Assembly: GCA_044374195.1 (NCBI GenBank)
Contig: JBILOY010000022.1
Span: forward strand, 1-35,615
Direction of reading: 5' to 3'
Origin: CAIKZY01 sp044374195
Lineage (GTDB): Bacteria > Actinomycetota > Actinomycetes > S36-B12
Length of the DNA stretch: 35,615 nt
Part shown: positions 35,446 to 35,615 of the stretch, piece after piece
Layout of the letters: every line of letters begins with the position of its first letter
How positions within the stretch are numbered: position 1 is the stretch's first letter
The notes under the pieces: model-generated
What the model was told of the DNA's origin: nothing
The model's database searches: none
What the model saw: the letters and a program-made list of their open reading frames with translations, nothing else
Translations under genes and position numbers: made by a program

Positions 35446-35615
35446 ATGTCAGTGACTGTGCGTGCCGAAATGGTGGCCTCTGTTCATTCCGTGCTCGTCG
35501 AGGCAGGCCAGGCCATCGAGGTAGGCGACACTTTGATGATCCTCGAGTCCATGAAGATGGAGATTCCGGTGCTCTGCGAGTCAGCCGGCATCGTAAGCGA
35601 GATAGCGGTGGCTCC
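35446..35615 (+). CDS. Biotin/lipoyl attachment protein (partial, runs off the window)
   Basis: The 56 visible codons read MSVTVRAEMVASV and contain ESMKMEI with the biotinylated lysine K37, so this is a small biotin carrier domain. The AGGAGG ribosome site at 35435-35440 ends 5 bases before the ATG. Its place after rsrA matches the 7-kDa biotinylated protein Rv3221c of M. tuberculosis. The 3' end is missing at the window edge. Which carboxylase it serves is unknown. Confidence 0.9.
   Translation, partial: MSVTVRAEMVASVHSVLVEAGQAIEVGDTLMILESMKMEIPVLCESAGIVSEIAVA

Overview
The window is a gene-dense, high-GC (roughly 60% or more) chromosomal segment from an actinobacterium. The evidence is mycobacterial-type gene order, a fused CofG-CofH (FbiC) protein for coenzyme F420, a Rv2466c-type DsbA-like protein, a paired ClpP1/ClpP2 protease, the SigR-RsrA thiol-stress pair and a group II truncated haemoglobin. 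A Brp/Blh-type beta-carotene dioxygenase at the left edge points to retinal synthesis, so a rhodopsin-bearing, probably aquatic lineage is likely, though no rhodopsin gene lies in the window. Genes are packed tightly, with many 1-4 bp overlaps, and I see no insertion sequence, phage or CRISPR array.

Layout. 1-1180: possible end of an upstream gene, a hairpin, and brp/blh on the minus strand. 1323-4089: ettA, a hotdog thioesterase and an unnamed protein. 4086-9016: a coupled minus-strand operon of prolyl oligopeptidase, MscS channel, SDR-DUF2867 protein and truncated haemoglobin. 9093-11877: malQ, a small membrane protein and a DUF5130-like protein. 11897-15960: DsbA-like protein, pepN and a Nei-type DNA glycosylase. 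16011-16327: divergent tRNA-Gly and tRNA-Pro. 16385-20545: tig, clpP1, clpP2 and clpX, a protein-folding and proteolysis cluster. 20611-23166: valS. 23248-24756: GMC oxidoreductase. 24851-25018: an unlisted 55-residue small protein. 25244-28908: fbiC coupled to a cytochrome P450. 28897-31206: hisN, a DUF2231-like membrane protein and rsgA. 31206-34424: aroA, an FUSC-type membrane protein and an SRAP protein. 34559-35615: sigR, rsrA and the start of a biotin/lipoyl carrier protein.

From memory, the order corresponds to two separate blocks of the Mycobacterium tuberculosis chromosome (about Rv2477c-Rv2448c and Rv3221c-Rv3228), here joined by the GMC/fbiC/P450/hisN stretch.

The main regulatory themes are these. 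First, at least ten genes have a TANNNT -10 box only 6-8 nt before the start codon, which predicts leaderless mRNAs as the default in this genome. Second, sigR has a perfect SigR-type promoter (GGGAAT-N18-GTT) upstream of an in-frame 33-codon extension, plus a housekeeping-type -10 box before the internal ATG. That predicts constitutive short and stress-induced long isoforms, as described for Streptomyces sigma-R and sigma-R-prime. A near-match to the same promoter precedes clpP1, linking the thiol-stress regulator to the protease encoded in the same window.
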